Under the pieces are notes generated by a model. The model was not told the DNA's origin. It searched no databases and saw only the letters and a program-made list of their open reading frames with translations. A program made the translations under genes and the position numbers. A DNA stretch of 64,000 bases, from positions 1,628,675 through 1,692,674 of the forward strand of contig NW_009799099.1 of NCBI RefSeq assembly GCF_000213175.1, read 5' to 3'. Of the stretch, positions 23,836 through 36,500 are shown in pieces (position 1 is the first letter of the stretch; each line of letters begins with the position of its first letter). The stretch is from Neurospora tetrasperma FGSC 2508 (taxonomy: Eukaryota; Ascomycota; Sordariomycetes; Sordariales; Sordariaceae).

Positions 23836-25430
23836 TATCTCTTTTTTGTTTTTCCTTTCCCTGTCTCCTTGCTCTCGCAGCGTTCTTGCTTCATACCCCT
23901 TGGCTCTTTCCACGTCCCCCCCAACTTGGCTGTTTTCTTCAGTTGTTCCTTCCTCTTTCTCTCCTTTGCGCATATGACCTTGGTTAACTCTTGCCCTCTG
24001 CTCCCCATCTTACAGAGCTATGGATAGTAACCCATTCTTTCCGTATGGGGAATTCATAGTGTCGTTGGAGGACTGTCAATCGGGTGGGTGGTCGTGCCGA
24101 GATGGCGGATGCACTCTGGTGTGATTCAGTCATCTTGTGTAATTCGTGACAGTTTGTTTAGAGTCCCTCTTCTCTTCTCGCCCTACAAAGAATGAATTCT
24201 CGGAGGGCTTCCTCAAGAGCGAGATCATGAAACATCGAGGATGGAGTGGGTGCTTTGTACCCATACCTTGCTCTGGATTCATCAAAACGCACAAGAAGTC
24301 TCATGTCATCGAACAATATAAACACAATCTTAGCTGACATTATTACTATCAACTCAATCATGCAACTCCCAAAATGATAGCGCTCTCGAAAACCATTGGC
24401 AAGCTACTTACTTTCAGTCTAATTCCATTTATGATTGTGCTTCTTGTTCATCACGAGTCTGGTGTACAGACGGCTTGACATGGCGAGATCGCTAACGAAG
24501 GGACTCCAGCGGTGTGTGGGAGTCGCGGCTCGTGTAGAAAGTAAAGAACGAAGGCCAACCACTGGATCGCGACAGGATTGGCTTTGTGTTTGTTAATCCA
24601 TTCTGATGCTCCCAGAGCCACGGGATCTGACCGAAAGGCCAGTTCAAGAGGGAACCAAAAAAATTTTGCGCAAAGGATGCCATTTTCCAGTCGGAGAGGT
24701 CGGGTATCGGATACACTATATCTAGATAGAAGGGTTATTATTAGCCTGTGGATATGGGCTCATAACTCTCCCTAGCTTAAGCGTTGCTAAAGAAGCAAGC
24801 ACCCGTGTCGTACTCCTCTGAAATTGGCATTCAACTGTCCTGGTACAAAAGTTCGTTAGCTATCTCAAAAACCCACGTTACTTGCGTCGGATGAGTGTTG
24901 GTTGTCAGGGACTTTCTATAAACTCGAGCATGAAGGCACCTACCTACCCCTTCTCCCTCCGTATCAGTCCCCTTCATGGCTGCCCATGGTCGCGAGATCC
25001 ATACTTCGTCCAGGTACCGTCGGCTTCTGCTTGCCGGACGCCGCTCTCGACTTACCTGGGCAGCCGTATGGAGTGACTTACTGTGATTAGTGTAACCTCT
25101 ACTCAACAGCATCGGTACCAACGACAACGAATACCACGGCCCTAGCGAGAAGCAATACACTTGCTCTCTAGCGTCGTCTTCTTGTGGATTTACTGGTCAG
25201 CCAGCCGCTTCATGCACATTCGGACGTTTTCAGAACTAACGGCCCGGCTGATCACGAAGAGTGACCGACACTCGGGCGATCAACATAGAATAGGCCATTG
25301 CTTGGTTGTGTTGAACTACGGAGAAGCCGGGTTGTGGCGTTAGAGACAAACTGTTGCTTATCGCTATGGAATCACCGGAAGCCGGGATGTTGGTCCCTGT
25401 CCCGTGCCTTTCCAAACGCCGCAGCGGCTG

Positions 25431-25432
<2 letters not shown>

Positions 25433-25464
<32 letters not shown>
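25433..25464. repeat. (AG)16 microsatellite
   Basis: Thirty-two bases of perfect AG dinucleotide repeat, in the 8.4 kb convergent gap. Confidence 0.9.
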
Positions 25465-25466
<2 letters not shown>

Positions 25467-26188
25467 GTTGGTTGGCGCTCAAAATCAGATCTGGTTGACT
25501 GCCCTTGCTTTGGAGCATTTAGAGGACATCTCCATCCACTACACATTGAAGCCCCCAACGCAATTATAAACACCAGGCGTTGACATGTCTAGACATTTCA
25601 GACCTCTCTCGTCCAGCAATATTATCCCGACTAGTGGTAACGACTGTGGACGCCCACACCATGGAGCCTGGACCGAATCCGTGGCCCATCCGTACATGTT
25701 GGTCAGGGCCAGAACTTGGAGGTCACGCCAAATGCCCTGCAGCGTCAGGCATCCAGCCCTGGCGTCTGCTGATTCCAACGGCTTAGAAGGTGAACATGAT
25801 CAAATTCTTGGGTTCCTCCAACATGAGAGATAGGTTAATCTGTCAACGGTGTAGCAGATGTCCAAAGAGCTCTGGATTCGCCTCTGTGACAGCCCGTTAC
25901 GCTCAGCCAGGCACGGTAATTTAGCCGGAAGGTAGAGTACATTGATCAGACCCATATGTGCACTCCTTTTGGTCATGCGATGGTCACAGAAACGCTGGAT
26001 GTGGGCTTTGGTAATGGCCGACATGGGTAGGTTGAAAGTGTCAGATACGAGATGAGAGAGAGCGAGAGAGGTCGACATCATCTTGTTCTTGTATGATGGT
26101 CCCGCCAATCTGGGCAACTCGGATGGCGCAACACCAGTTCGGCCCATAGATAATGCACCCGAACGAAACCCAGTACAGGTTATCGAAA

Positions 26189-26206
26189 GGGGGGGGGGGG
26201 GGGGGG
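26189..26206. repeat. 18-nt poly-G run
   Basis: Eighteen consecutive G on the plus strand, in the convergent gap. It could form a G-quadruplex and is a likely sequencing-length error site. Confidence 0.85.
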
Positions 26207-29200
26207 AGAACAGTCCGAGATTATGGTAATGAGCGAGGAGCTGAGCCTGGAAGTGTCTGTGATGCCGAACCGCCGTCACCCGGCGACGTTGCACTTGCAT
26301 AGCGGGGGGCAGGCACTGCGGAGACAAGCACAGGACCCGACCCAAGGTTGAACCATGAGGACTTTGGATCCCATATTATCCATCATATGTATACCTCGAC
26401 CTGCCTCAACTATAACCGGTAGGTGGTTTTCGCCAAGCCAGGTACTCGGGTAGCGAGAGCGAGGCCGTCCACTGATTCGGGCTGTTTGTCGTCTGATTGC
26501 CGTTGACGTGACGTGGTCAGAGAATTGACGTCCGGATTCAGGTCAGTATCGTTGGAGATGCCACTGTTGCTTAGCAGTGAGACCGTGATGCAGTGGATGA
26601 TGGAAGAACTGAATCGTTCACAGCGAGATGCCATGCCGGTCAGGTTACGTACGGCATTGCGTCCTGCCAAATGCGTGCCTGCCCTCGGCTGGAGAGTCCA
26701 TGTGGGTCGCATCCCGTCAAATGGACAAGTGGGGCCAGGCACATAGTAGAAAGATATGGTCTGTGCGCATATAATGACTGTGGTCGTCTCGGGCTCTTTC
26801 CGTACGATCGGCCCCGGGCCGTCAGGGTTGAAGGAAGTGCAACCGTGACAAATGTCAACGACGGCCAACAACAAAGGGCAATGACTACCTGAAGTGACAT
26901 GACAAGCGCCATCTTGAGCAACTTGAGGGCAGCGACAGCTCGGTTTTGCAGTGATCCTCTTTCCTCCTGTCTTCCATCGACTGTCGTCCAGTCGAACCGT
27001 TGACTGGTTCCCGGCTTCCTTCCCAACATCATCACACTCGGCTCCCGTCGTCAATTTCGGTGCCGTGTGTTTGCATTGAGCAGTTCGTCCACTGTCATCT
27101 TGGCTTTCCACCCATTCGTTCCTATCGCCTTCCTCTTTGAGCTAGTCGGCATAATCCTCTTCATGGACACTACCTACGTTCAACAGCGGACATCGACGGC
27201 AAATTCACCTCGTCTCGTTCATTCCAGCCACACCGGGGCTCACGTAGTAGTCATGCTGCCCCGGCTGTTTCGATCGATCGGACCAGCGCAGCACGCCGAC
27301 ATGGCCGCTGCGCACACGGCCTTTCTCGCATGAGCATGCCACAGTAGCCACACGGCAGCCATGTCTACCACTGCCGCAGTAGGGTGGGAATGCGTTCATG
27401 GACTTCGGACATGATCTCCGCGCCAGAGCCCGACGGCAGCCAGCACCGGCCGCATTCCACTGGCCCTCATGAACCCAACAACCCTCCGAGCTCGTCGGCA
27501 ACCGTTGCCGTCAAGCCATGCCGTCTTCAGCTCCTCACTCAGCGGCCGCGTCTCTTCAAGTAGCGATAGGCGATAGCTAGCTTTCGTACGGTCCGGATCC
27601 TCATTCATATGCCCATACGGTACGAGACATACAGCAGACTCCAGACTCTTCGGTTGTTGCACACCTGGCCCGCCACCTCGGAAGCCTCATCAGCCTCTAC
27701 CCCTGAACGATAATCGCACCGCTGTCCTTGGAGTGGCAGCGGCAGCATGCGCTGGGTACGGCTACCCACTACGCTCATGTGCCGTCTCAGGCTTCGGTTT
27801 GGCATGCTCCTCGTTCCGCTCCTGGGCCCGGATTGCTCTTGGAGCTGGCCCTGCCATGTTGTGCAACCTGGACCCATCCTTTATGTCGGTCGTCCACAGT
27901 ACTTCTCGCCATGTTACCCTTCCTGTTAGACATGGCTGAGCGTCGTCGAGTTTGGATGAGGAAACGGTGTAGCAGTGTAACAAGTCCTCCCGTGGGGACA
28001 ATCTGGTTGACTACAGCGCCATTCTGGACCAATCGATTCTCACCACTCCCTTCTCTGCCGGATACCAGCGAGTGACCCCTTCACTTCGGCCCCATCTTTT
28101 TCGTCTTGCCAAACTTCATTCCGAGCGGTGACACGGCATACCCTTTGGTGCTTGCAAAGCCCACAGTGAGATGCAAGATAGGCCACACAAATGCCATGCC
28201 CATGCCATGTTTTCTGCAGTTTGTCACCTACAGGACACCACATCCATGGACCAGCCCCGTCCTGGTTACACGAATCAAGCCAACGGGCTTGCAGAGACGC
28301 CTTTGCTTTCTCAGCGAGCCAGTACGCACATGAGGATAGCCGTTTCTGTGTATCTCGACAACTCACAAAGCTGAAGAAATGGGCCCTGCTCAACAGTGGC
28401 CCGTCCGACAATCAGAATCAGAGCTGGACAGTGGCTCTCCCGATTCTTCGGAGGGAACGACAAAAAGTAGACCAAAACTGGTCACGGTGGCCCACTGCCT
28501 CATCAACCTGACTTCGGGTCCAACCGCCCACGTCGCATTTGCGGTATCGGTTAACCCGTCCAAAATCTGAGAAGACCAGGAGATTTGCCACCTTCCCCGG
28601 ATTCTCAATAAAACGACATGAACTACAAGCCCGTAGCCTCAGTCAAGGACCAGCAGCTATGATGAAGAGCCGAACATAATCATATTGACCTAGGAGACAT
28701 ACAACCTTGTCTGTCCCGCACCGATGGAGTGAGCCAGCAGCCTGTGGTTGCAACAAGTCGTCGGTGCTGCAGTGACATACTCCGCAAAACCTTCTTTTGC
28801 AGAGTAACCTATCACTGATGAGTAATGTAATGGCTCTGATGTTTCATTCCGCTGTGCTCATACAAATGATCATAAAACTCCGATCGGGGCTGCCGCAACC
28901 CGCCAATGGGTGTTTAATCGTCGTCTACATGCCAGGCTCTCTGGAAAGCAATGACGATACAGCAACATGAAGTCGTTTGGAAATTCTGGCACCAGATTTA
29001 GGCATGCATTCCGCATCTTCCGCAGGCATCTATCCATAAGAGCACTGGAAGAATCACGACACGAGAGATTCAATCACAATCAGCTGCGAACAGATGGCAC
29101 AAGAGAGAGTGGTATCGCCAGGCATGCTGGCATGCTGTTTTCCGGAATGGAAGCTTTCCAGAGTCCGTGGAATGTCCCGCTTACTGTTTCTTTTTCTTCC

Positions 29201-29936
29201 TCGCGGCATGGCGACTACATCAAGCCCAAGACCAGGTTTGCGCTTGTTGTAAGGGATGAAGCAAGAACCCATGCCACCCGAACAGCTATGTACCCCAACT
29301 CCCAATCGTCGTGTGACATTTGTGACCCTTCCATTCTTCTTCCCTCCCTCCTCCCGGGTTTCCATCACACACCCCCCAGACCCTTGACCTCTAGCAAACT
29401 CTCAGGCACGTCAGATCCAACGCATATTTCCCCAGTCCAACTCCTGCCCTTGCTAGTGCAATGCTTGTTTGAGCTGAGAGGATACGGCGTGTACAATCCT
29501 GCCCTGGTTTGTTTGTTAGGCTGGCACAAAAGAGTCAAAGCGTTACTGGATATAGTATAGCCTTCGGCTTTTTATCAGGGAAAACGCTGTAAAACTGAGG
29601 TCTTGAAGTCTTGAAGACCCCGAAGCAGACGGAGAGAGCTATCAGAGCACACCCGTCAGAGACTTCTGTAGCGTTACAACTCTTGCCATTGTTTAACATC
29701 GCTTCAAACAGAGGACCCTCCCTCTTCTGGAAGGCCATGAAGAACTCCAAGCCTACCCTGCTCGAACCAAAGTGACACACAAAAGAAAAGAAAAAAAAAA
29801 ATTGGTAGAAGATCAGGTCATCAGGTTACCCAAGGTACGGCAATGGAATGAAATCATGGCAGACAAGCCATCGTCAAATGGGACGGTTTGTCATCTGCCC
29901 GCACTGCCTCTGGATGTCTGTTCCTGCTCCTCTCAA

Positions 29937-29954
29937 CCCCCCCCCCCCCCCCCC
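29937..29954. repeat. 18-nt poly-C run
   Basis: Eighteen consecutive C on the plus strand. It is the complement of the poly-G run 3.7 kb to the left, so the two could pair in a single transcript. Confidence 0.85.
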
Positions 29955-30074
29955 AACATATCACTCGCTATCCAAACACACACACCGTTGGTCCGATGGC
30001 CCGTCGTGAACATGAGCTCTCATCCTCGAAGTCTGCCGTAGGTTGAACGGAAGGAAGCATCCGACTCCACTACC

Positions 30075-30094
30075 AAAAAAAAAAAAAAAAAAAA
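30075..30094. repeat. 20-nt poly-A run
   Basis: Twenty consecutive A on the plus strand, about 1.2 kb beyond the 3' end of the homeodomain gene. No flanking target-site duplication or reverse-transcribed gene is visible, so it is read as a simple repeat. Confidence 0.8.
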
Positions 30095-31335
30095 GCAGAG
30101 TACCATCACCCCTCACAAAGCCGTTCGTACCTGGCATGCATAGCCCTTGCATGATATGGAGGCCAAACGAAACGAAACAAAGAGGTTACATCGGCGAGCC
30201 ATAACCGTATATCGAGGAAGCCAGATTGGGTTCTTGACTTTGTTTGAGAAGTTTCGCGCTGCTACCCCGGACGTTGTTACATTTCCTTACAATGCCAAAG
30301 GAAAGAAAAAAATAAAACGGAGGAGAACGCCGGCAGAGCGAATATCGCAGTGTGTTTGTCCAAAAAAGAGAAAGAAAAAGAGGGAAAGAAGTGGAGATGA
30401 TCAGATTCTCAATGTCCACTTGGCTCCGGCCAGCGACATTGACCAAGACGGAAAAACATACAATCCTTTGAGCTGTTCAGTCTAGCTCATTGGTTTCAAC
30501 GAGCGTTGCCTGTATATTCGTTCGTTCATGTTTTGGCTTGTGTAGGGTGCCGAAGTAGATCAAGGAAAAGAAGACAATCGTCGCATTAATGAGCGACCCC
30601 TGAATGCCGGTAAACCCCGTCACTTCGTTTTGTCCCGGCCATGGGTGACTACAAACATTCTTGATACTAGTAAAAAAAGCAGTCAAGGGCCCTAGTGGAA
30701 GTTAAACACTGAAATTTAGGCTTGCGTGGAAACCAGTGCAGTGCTTTGTGGGTTGAAACTAGCACAGTACCTGTAAGGCACAAGCCATTGAATACACTTA
30801 CGCCGAGTTTTGAACCCTGCTGCTACCACCACCCTCAACCGCCCAAGATGCTACTGACTCCTCCATATGGATCACCTCAAAGGATAGCTCTTGAGAAAAG
30901 TACCCTCTCGAGAAATCCACGGTAGTCGTAAACCTTGCCACCCCGCGAGGGCCACTCAACACCAAGCTCATACATATTGCGAAAAATGGTGGAGAGAATC
31001 CAAAAGACAATCTTAAAAGAACAAAACAAGGGAACTGATTCGTGAAAACATCCAAAAATCCGCCCTGGTATATAGATAATGATGCCAGCGAGACATGGGA
31101 CAAACAAGCCGAAGTGTCTTTTCAGTTACCGTGAATATCAAATGCCACGATTACAACAAACCAATCGTCAACATGTTCCACGCACTACTCAAAAGCACAT
31201 TGCCACCCGACTCTCTGGTCAAAAACAACAAAACCTCAGCAGTGACCCATAAAGACTGACCCGATTCTAAAGTATATATGGTCGTCCACGTCGATTCGGA
31301 AGAAGAAAGGAAAAGTGTCTGCATGTCGTAAATAT

Positions 31336-33590
31336 TCAAACCGCCGCCCCATATGCCCCGATTCCCTGTGCACCAGCGCCAGTAGGCGCCGTTCCCGAAT
31401 ATCTCCGCTTCCGCTTCATGCCCAGGGGGTCATTCACAGAATAGTCATCGGTGGTGCGGTGGCTTGCCGGATTGTTATGACCATGACCGTGACCTAGCCC
31501 CAAGACACTCGCACCAAAATTATCTCTCAATGACTGCGTATCCCTCGAACTTCCTCCACCATTAGACATGCTGCTGGCCTGAAACGCTTGCGAGAAGTCG
31601 TTGGGAAGGGCAATTGGGGCGCTCATCTGCGGGATGGCATAGTCTGTGGTCCCTGCCGATGGTGGTGGCCTGTAAGGTGATGTTCGGGAAAGGGAGTAAT
31701 CGGCGGGCGCGGAGAGGGGTGCGGAAGGAAAGCTCGACGCAGAGTAGCTTGAAGAGGCGCCGCCACTGCCTAGCTGAGCAGTAGACGATGCACGGGTAGA
31801 AGTTGGCGAATGTGCTGTTGACTGTAAGCTGTTGGCTCCTACAGCCGAGCGAAATTGCGTTCGTAGATCGAGACCAAAAGGCAGGGAGGCCGAGGAAGCA
31901 CTCAAGCGCGAAGTTCTGCGAGAGTTGTTTTGAAGACTAGATGACTGATAGTTGGGATAACTCAAGTGAGTAGGCGACTGGGCGGTCGATCCTATGTGAA
32001 GCTGATCAGCCATTAGATATGAGAAGAGTAAGGCTCAATCGAATGACAGCTTACCCGCATAGTGAGTTGGATCATAGCTTCCCAAGTTAGATGTGGAGGT
32101 ACTGTTCATATGATCCTGGTGGTACAGGCTTTGCGGCCTGCTGTTCATTGGGGGTGAAGTGTTGCTACCGTGATAGGTTGTATAATCAAGGGACTCGCCT
32201 TTCCATGACATACTAGTTCGTAGTGGAGACTGAAGTGTTTCGGCGCGAGACCTATTCGTGGTCTCTCGAAGTTGAAGAGGTTGTAATGTGCGTATTTGGT
32301 GTTGTGAATGATGATTATGCATATGTACGCTCGCGTCGAGTCCAGGTTGTCGTGCAAATGGATTTAACGACCGTGCTCCAGCACTCAACGACGCCGAGAG
32401 ATGGTTACTGTATCCGTATCTATCGGTAGAAGGGGGCGACATTGGTGAAAGAGTGTCTGGGTTGTTGAGCGAGTTCGAGGGATTGAAGCCTATACTTCCG
32501 AACGCTGGGCTCATACCGGTCGATGAGAGATGGTCATCGGTATCAGATCGCCGCACGTCCACCATAAGCGGTCTCATCATGTGGTCTGCATAAGACGAGG
32601 CAGCAAAATCAACGGGCGAGGTCAAGGGTGTCCCGAGACCGTGAACCGCTCCGTAAGGGGCATGAAGTGCCTGGACATTGTCGAAGTCGTCGGGAACCGC
32701 CCTCATTTTCATGACACGGTCCCTTTCGTCCGCTGTCAAGCGCTTGATTTTTGCTCGCCTGGCAATTGGTTAACCCACGGACCGAGCTATTGGCTCTGTA
32801 TCGAGAAACTTACCGATTCTGGAACCAGACTTGTACCTGACGAGGGCTCAAGCCGGGTATTTCTCGAGAAAGTCGTTCTCTATGCGCGGCATCAGGATGG
32901 GGCTGTTTAGCAAACTCGCTCATTAAGAATCGTGTCTGCTGGTGGGTGAGCCTGCGCATGTCAGTATCTGGTTCCATGCCTTGCGAGTTGCAGTCTGGAT
33001 TACCTGAACCGCTTCATCTTCCGGCGTTGTGCTGTTCTCTCCGCTGCTGTTTGCGGCTGTGCTTGCGCCTGAGGCTCTTCTTCCACATCGCCATCTATCA
33101 TTTCTTCATCATCCAACACATTGTCATCTTCATCTTTGATCGTCGACTGAGCTTCATTCACTGACTGTGCTGTGGATGAGTTTGGTTCGTGCGCGGCTGA
33201 AGGGACCGAGCTTAGTGGATGGGAGCCGAGCGAAATATTAGGTGTTTCTGTCGACATATGGGATCCTCCGTGTGCCGTCTCAGAAGCCTTTTGAGTGTAC
33301 AACTCGCTGTGATTTCCTACCTGCTCAACAACTGGGGATGGCCGCTTCGGTTGCCGCAGACCTAGAGGATCGGCTCTGTGTCCTAATGGCGAAATAACCC
33401 GCTTGGGCGGTTCGACCTTTAGAGGACTGCCTGGGCCAACCACGGATCGCGTTTGAGCTTGGGAATTCGCATTGCCTGTCGAGCTTGAGACGTGTTCGTA
33501 TGACTGCGAGAAGAGACTGTTGTCGCCTGGCGGAAGGAACGAATACTGGCTCTGCCAGTCCGACTGCGTCACAGGGTCAAAGTTCGACAT
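31336..33590 (-). CDS. Homeodomain transcription factor, about 694 aa, four exons
   Basis: Exons on minus: 33590-33004, 32951-32814, 32758-32055 and 31991-31336; introns of 52, 55 and 63 nt have GT...AG ends and keep frame. The homeodomain spans about residues 191-250, with the helix-3 signature WFQNRRAKIKR (Trp238, Asn241); its coding sequence is split by two introns, so it is invisible in any single open frame. Upstream lies a Ser/Pro/Gln-rich region with an acidic stretch just before the homeodomain. Downstream is a long Ser/Asn/His-rich tail and a basic KRKRR motif near the C-terminus, a likely nuclear signal. It should act as a nuclear regulator. Filamentous fungi use homeodomain proteins in conidiation and fruiting-body development; the exact orthologue is not certain. 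The ATG at 33590 has a weak context; an in-frame ATG at 33686 would add 32 residues. Confidence 0.9.
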
Positions 33591-36500
33591 ACGTAGACTG
33601 TCTGCCGACGCTAAATAAGGTGTTCCGAACTTGCTGATAGACCAAGAACTTTGCTCCGTAGCGCCTTGCCTGGACGTAACGAGCATTGGAATGACAAAAT
33701 CTCCCGGAGTATGCGACAAATCTAGGGCTCGTTGGTGAGATCGTTGCTGGTCCTTATTGTGCCACGGGAAGCACGATACGCTAATTTCTGTTTCTCGGAG
33801 AGCCTTAAACAAGGTTGATGTAGCGAGCGAAGCCAACGGTATTAGGCTGATAGTGCTGGTTTTAGAAGTTCCAAGCGTACATCGATGTCTGCTTGCTTCG
33901 CGATGGCAACTGCTATCCTGAAGGTTCGATGTTGCTGACGACTAGTGCTAAGCTGGGATGATTCAAGGACCAAGTGATCATGGGATTGTGTCGACAATCT
34001 TGGGATCCAAACCCGTGGTGCTAGGTTATTGCTGGTTTAAACGAGACAGAAAGCTCTGGGGAACGGGGTGAAGAAGTGCTCGTCGTGTGTACAGCGTTTG
34101 GGTAGGGTGTGTTGTACCAAAACTCTAGATTTGACCAGTCAAAATGAAGATCAAACGAAGCAGTGGTATGAGTAAACCGGCTGGTGAGACGGTTACTAGT
34201 CCACCGATTTACTAGTAAATGCTCCAACAAACCCTTGTTGACCCTGTAGTCGGTTGGGCAATGATGATCTCTCGTTGACAGATAAAGAGGGGGGTGTTGG
34301 CAAGATTGTCTAAGAACGGTTGGCGTCAAAATCCTTCTAGGATACTGTTCATCGTCCTTGAAGATCCTCGTCAAGGACAGCCAGATCCAGAACGTTCAAA
34401 GTATTGTGGGGTGTCCGTGAAAATAATAAGGCCTTCTCTTTGATGTCTGTTTGGCTGGTAGGACAGGTGTAGGATTAATACCGGCGAAGCCCCCGATTCA
34501 CACGGAGAAGGGTCGAGGCAGGCTCCAAATACAGACAGGGTCCGCACGGGAAGCCACAACAAAATTGGCCAGAATTTGGGTATGGGGTATCAGAGGACCA
34601 GGTACCTGACTACGGTTACTCGGTAAGGCGAGCCCTTTGGGGGCGTGTTTGAAAGAATCCCTGAAATAGAGGCAAGCCGCAACTAATCGCCTCTGGTATG
34701 TATAATGGGGGACGGTCGACGACGGACGGCACAGCTGAGCCACACCATTATATGCACTGGCTCTGATTGTCGACCTGTAACGACAGGGCTATATTGATCT
34801 GTCTAAGATCATAGCAGTCTCGGCTGAATGGCTAATGCTGTGCCATTAAGGTGTTTGGACCATCCGGGGCATCCCTCCATGGTATCATCCGTGAGCAGGC
34901 TATAACGGAACAGAAGAAACACCAACAACTTGAACGACGAGTAGCAAGGGAAGCCATATGGGAAGAGTAGAAGGCTGCTTCAGCAGCGAGGAAACGGTAT
35001 GGCAAGCGCCGTGGTAAGCCCAAAACAAGGTTGCAAGAGGACAAGGAGTGCATGGATACTGGCCGAGAAATATAGGCAAGGGCTTGTGGGCCAATGAGGC
35101 TGGCACAAACATCCGACACTCGCGGAGGCAAGACAAGGTCGTTCAACCGTAGCCTGCAGGCAAGCACTTGCGAGGACGCCGGTAACGCACCTCAACTTGC
35201 GTTATGGGCAGAAAGTGATCTCACTGTCTCACAGAGTAAACGGAACATAACCCAGCGCGGTCAGCTGGAAACCCGTTACCATAGCTTTGTAGTATGCGAT
35301 CGGGGGGTGATTGCAGAAAAGGTATAAATCCAGGCCGTGTGTAGTATCTTTGGTTCGATCAGAGTGAACGGCTGATTGGCCTTCCGTGACTGAGTCCTTT
35401 GTCGATTCCACGGAAGCAGGCATGACGTTACAGAGTCGCCTTTTCCCTTGGGCCAATGAAGAAGGTTAACGGCCCAGAGCAAGGGTTGCGATGCCAGTAT
35501 TGCTAGTTCTTTGGTCTGCGGGTAAGAGTGATGATGAGGAGGAACCGGCCATGAAGGCATAAAACAGAGGACGAACGCAGATCAGTTAAGTAATGACAAG
35601 AGGGTTAAAATGGAACTCTCCTTTCAGCAAACCACACTACACTGTAAGATTACGACATCAGTGCTGCTCGAAGCAGTCAGTTGAGCTGGGTATGGTGGTG
35701 CGGGAGGGAGAAGGGAGCATTCGGTGATGCTGGGGAATCGAAGCCATCCTTGTAACATGGCACCTCCGAGTACTTTATGGCCGCAAAGCAGGGGGGTCCG
35801 ATAGGGAGGGAGATCATTGATGGGCAGAACTTTCCTGTTGATGTCCCATCTAAATCCACAAAAGGCTTGACGACCTGGAGCACTGTTGGGTTCGATGTCG
35901 CCCTACCAACATCTGGACCTCTTTACGGGTCTCCCTCAACCGAATTCCCAGCTTTGCAGACGCTAAGGCCTGTAATGTAGTGGACCGGTCTGAACCGAGC
36001 GGCATTTGCGTTTCGTTTAGCAACAAAAATCGGGATTGAGGCATACAGTTGAGTTGTGTGACCCTTATCTGTCACGTTGATGACAAGTCAAGGTACGCCT
36101 AGCTCACACGGCGCTAGGCCAGGTTGCAAGCAGTGTGAGCTACATCTCTCGCTGGGCAAAACACCACCATTCCTATCCGTCAGAACTTGCCGAGGAGACA
36201 CAGTCCGAGCGGCTTCATGGGTAAGGGAGGAAGAGTGCTGGGTCAAGCTAAGCATGACACTTATCCTGGGCAGCTATATCAAGATCTCCACCCCTCTTCC
36301 AGATATGCTCCCCCACGGTAGTTGATGCCGGCGTGTGCGAGGGCTTTGACAGGCGAGTTGACTTCCACTTAATGGGGAGGAATTTCGCGAAGAGAAGACC
36401 CTAGTACAGAAAGGCTCGACGCATGGGAGCCCATGAGCGGCGTGAGCGAGTCAGGAGTCGAGGGAAAGTGCGCCGAATAAGCCGTAGGCTGATATGATGT

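Larger units (their letters stand above)
22922..31335. other. 8.4 kb gap between two convergent genes
   Basis: The transporter on plus and the homeodomain gene on minus end towards each other, so this gap should need only terminators. I find no gene I can support. Open frames of 233 codons (26410-27111, minus, no ATG at its start) and 197 codons (28967-29560, plus) are the longest; neither shows a domain or a splice partner. The gap holds a (TTC)13 run, an (AG)16 run, an 18-nt G run, an 18-nt C run and a 20-nt A run. Base composition is not AT-skewed, which argues against an old transposon degraded by RIP. Confidence 0.55.

Noticed and set aside
26410-27111. 233-codon minus-strand open frame with a Cys-rich middle
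   Set aside because: It starts at a GTG, has no early ATG and no recognisable domain or intron partner. It is longer than expected by chance, so transcript data could revive it.
28967-29560. 197-codon plus-strand ATG frame
   Set aside because: No domain, signal peptide or membrane helix is visible, and the composition is like the surrounding non-coding DNA.
34021-34743. Chain of three overlapping minus-strand frames upstream of the homeodomain gene
   Set aside because: The frame at 34374 begins with TTG rather than ATG and none shows conserved sequence; at most this is 5' leader.
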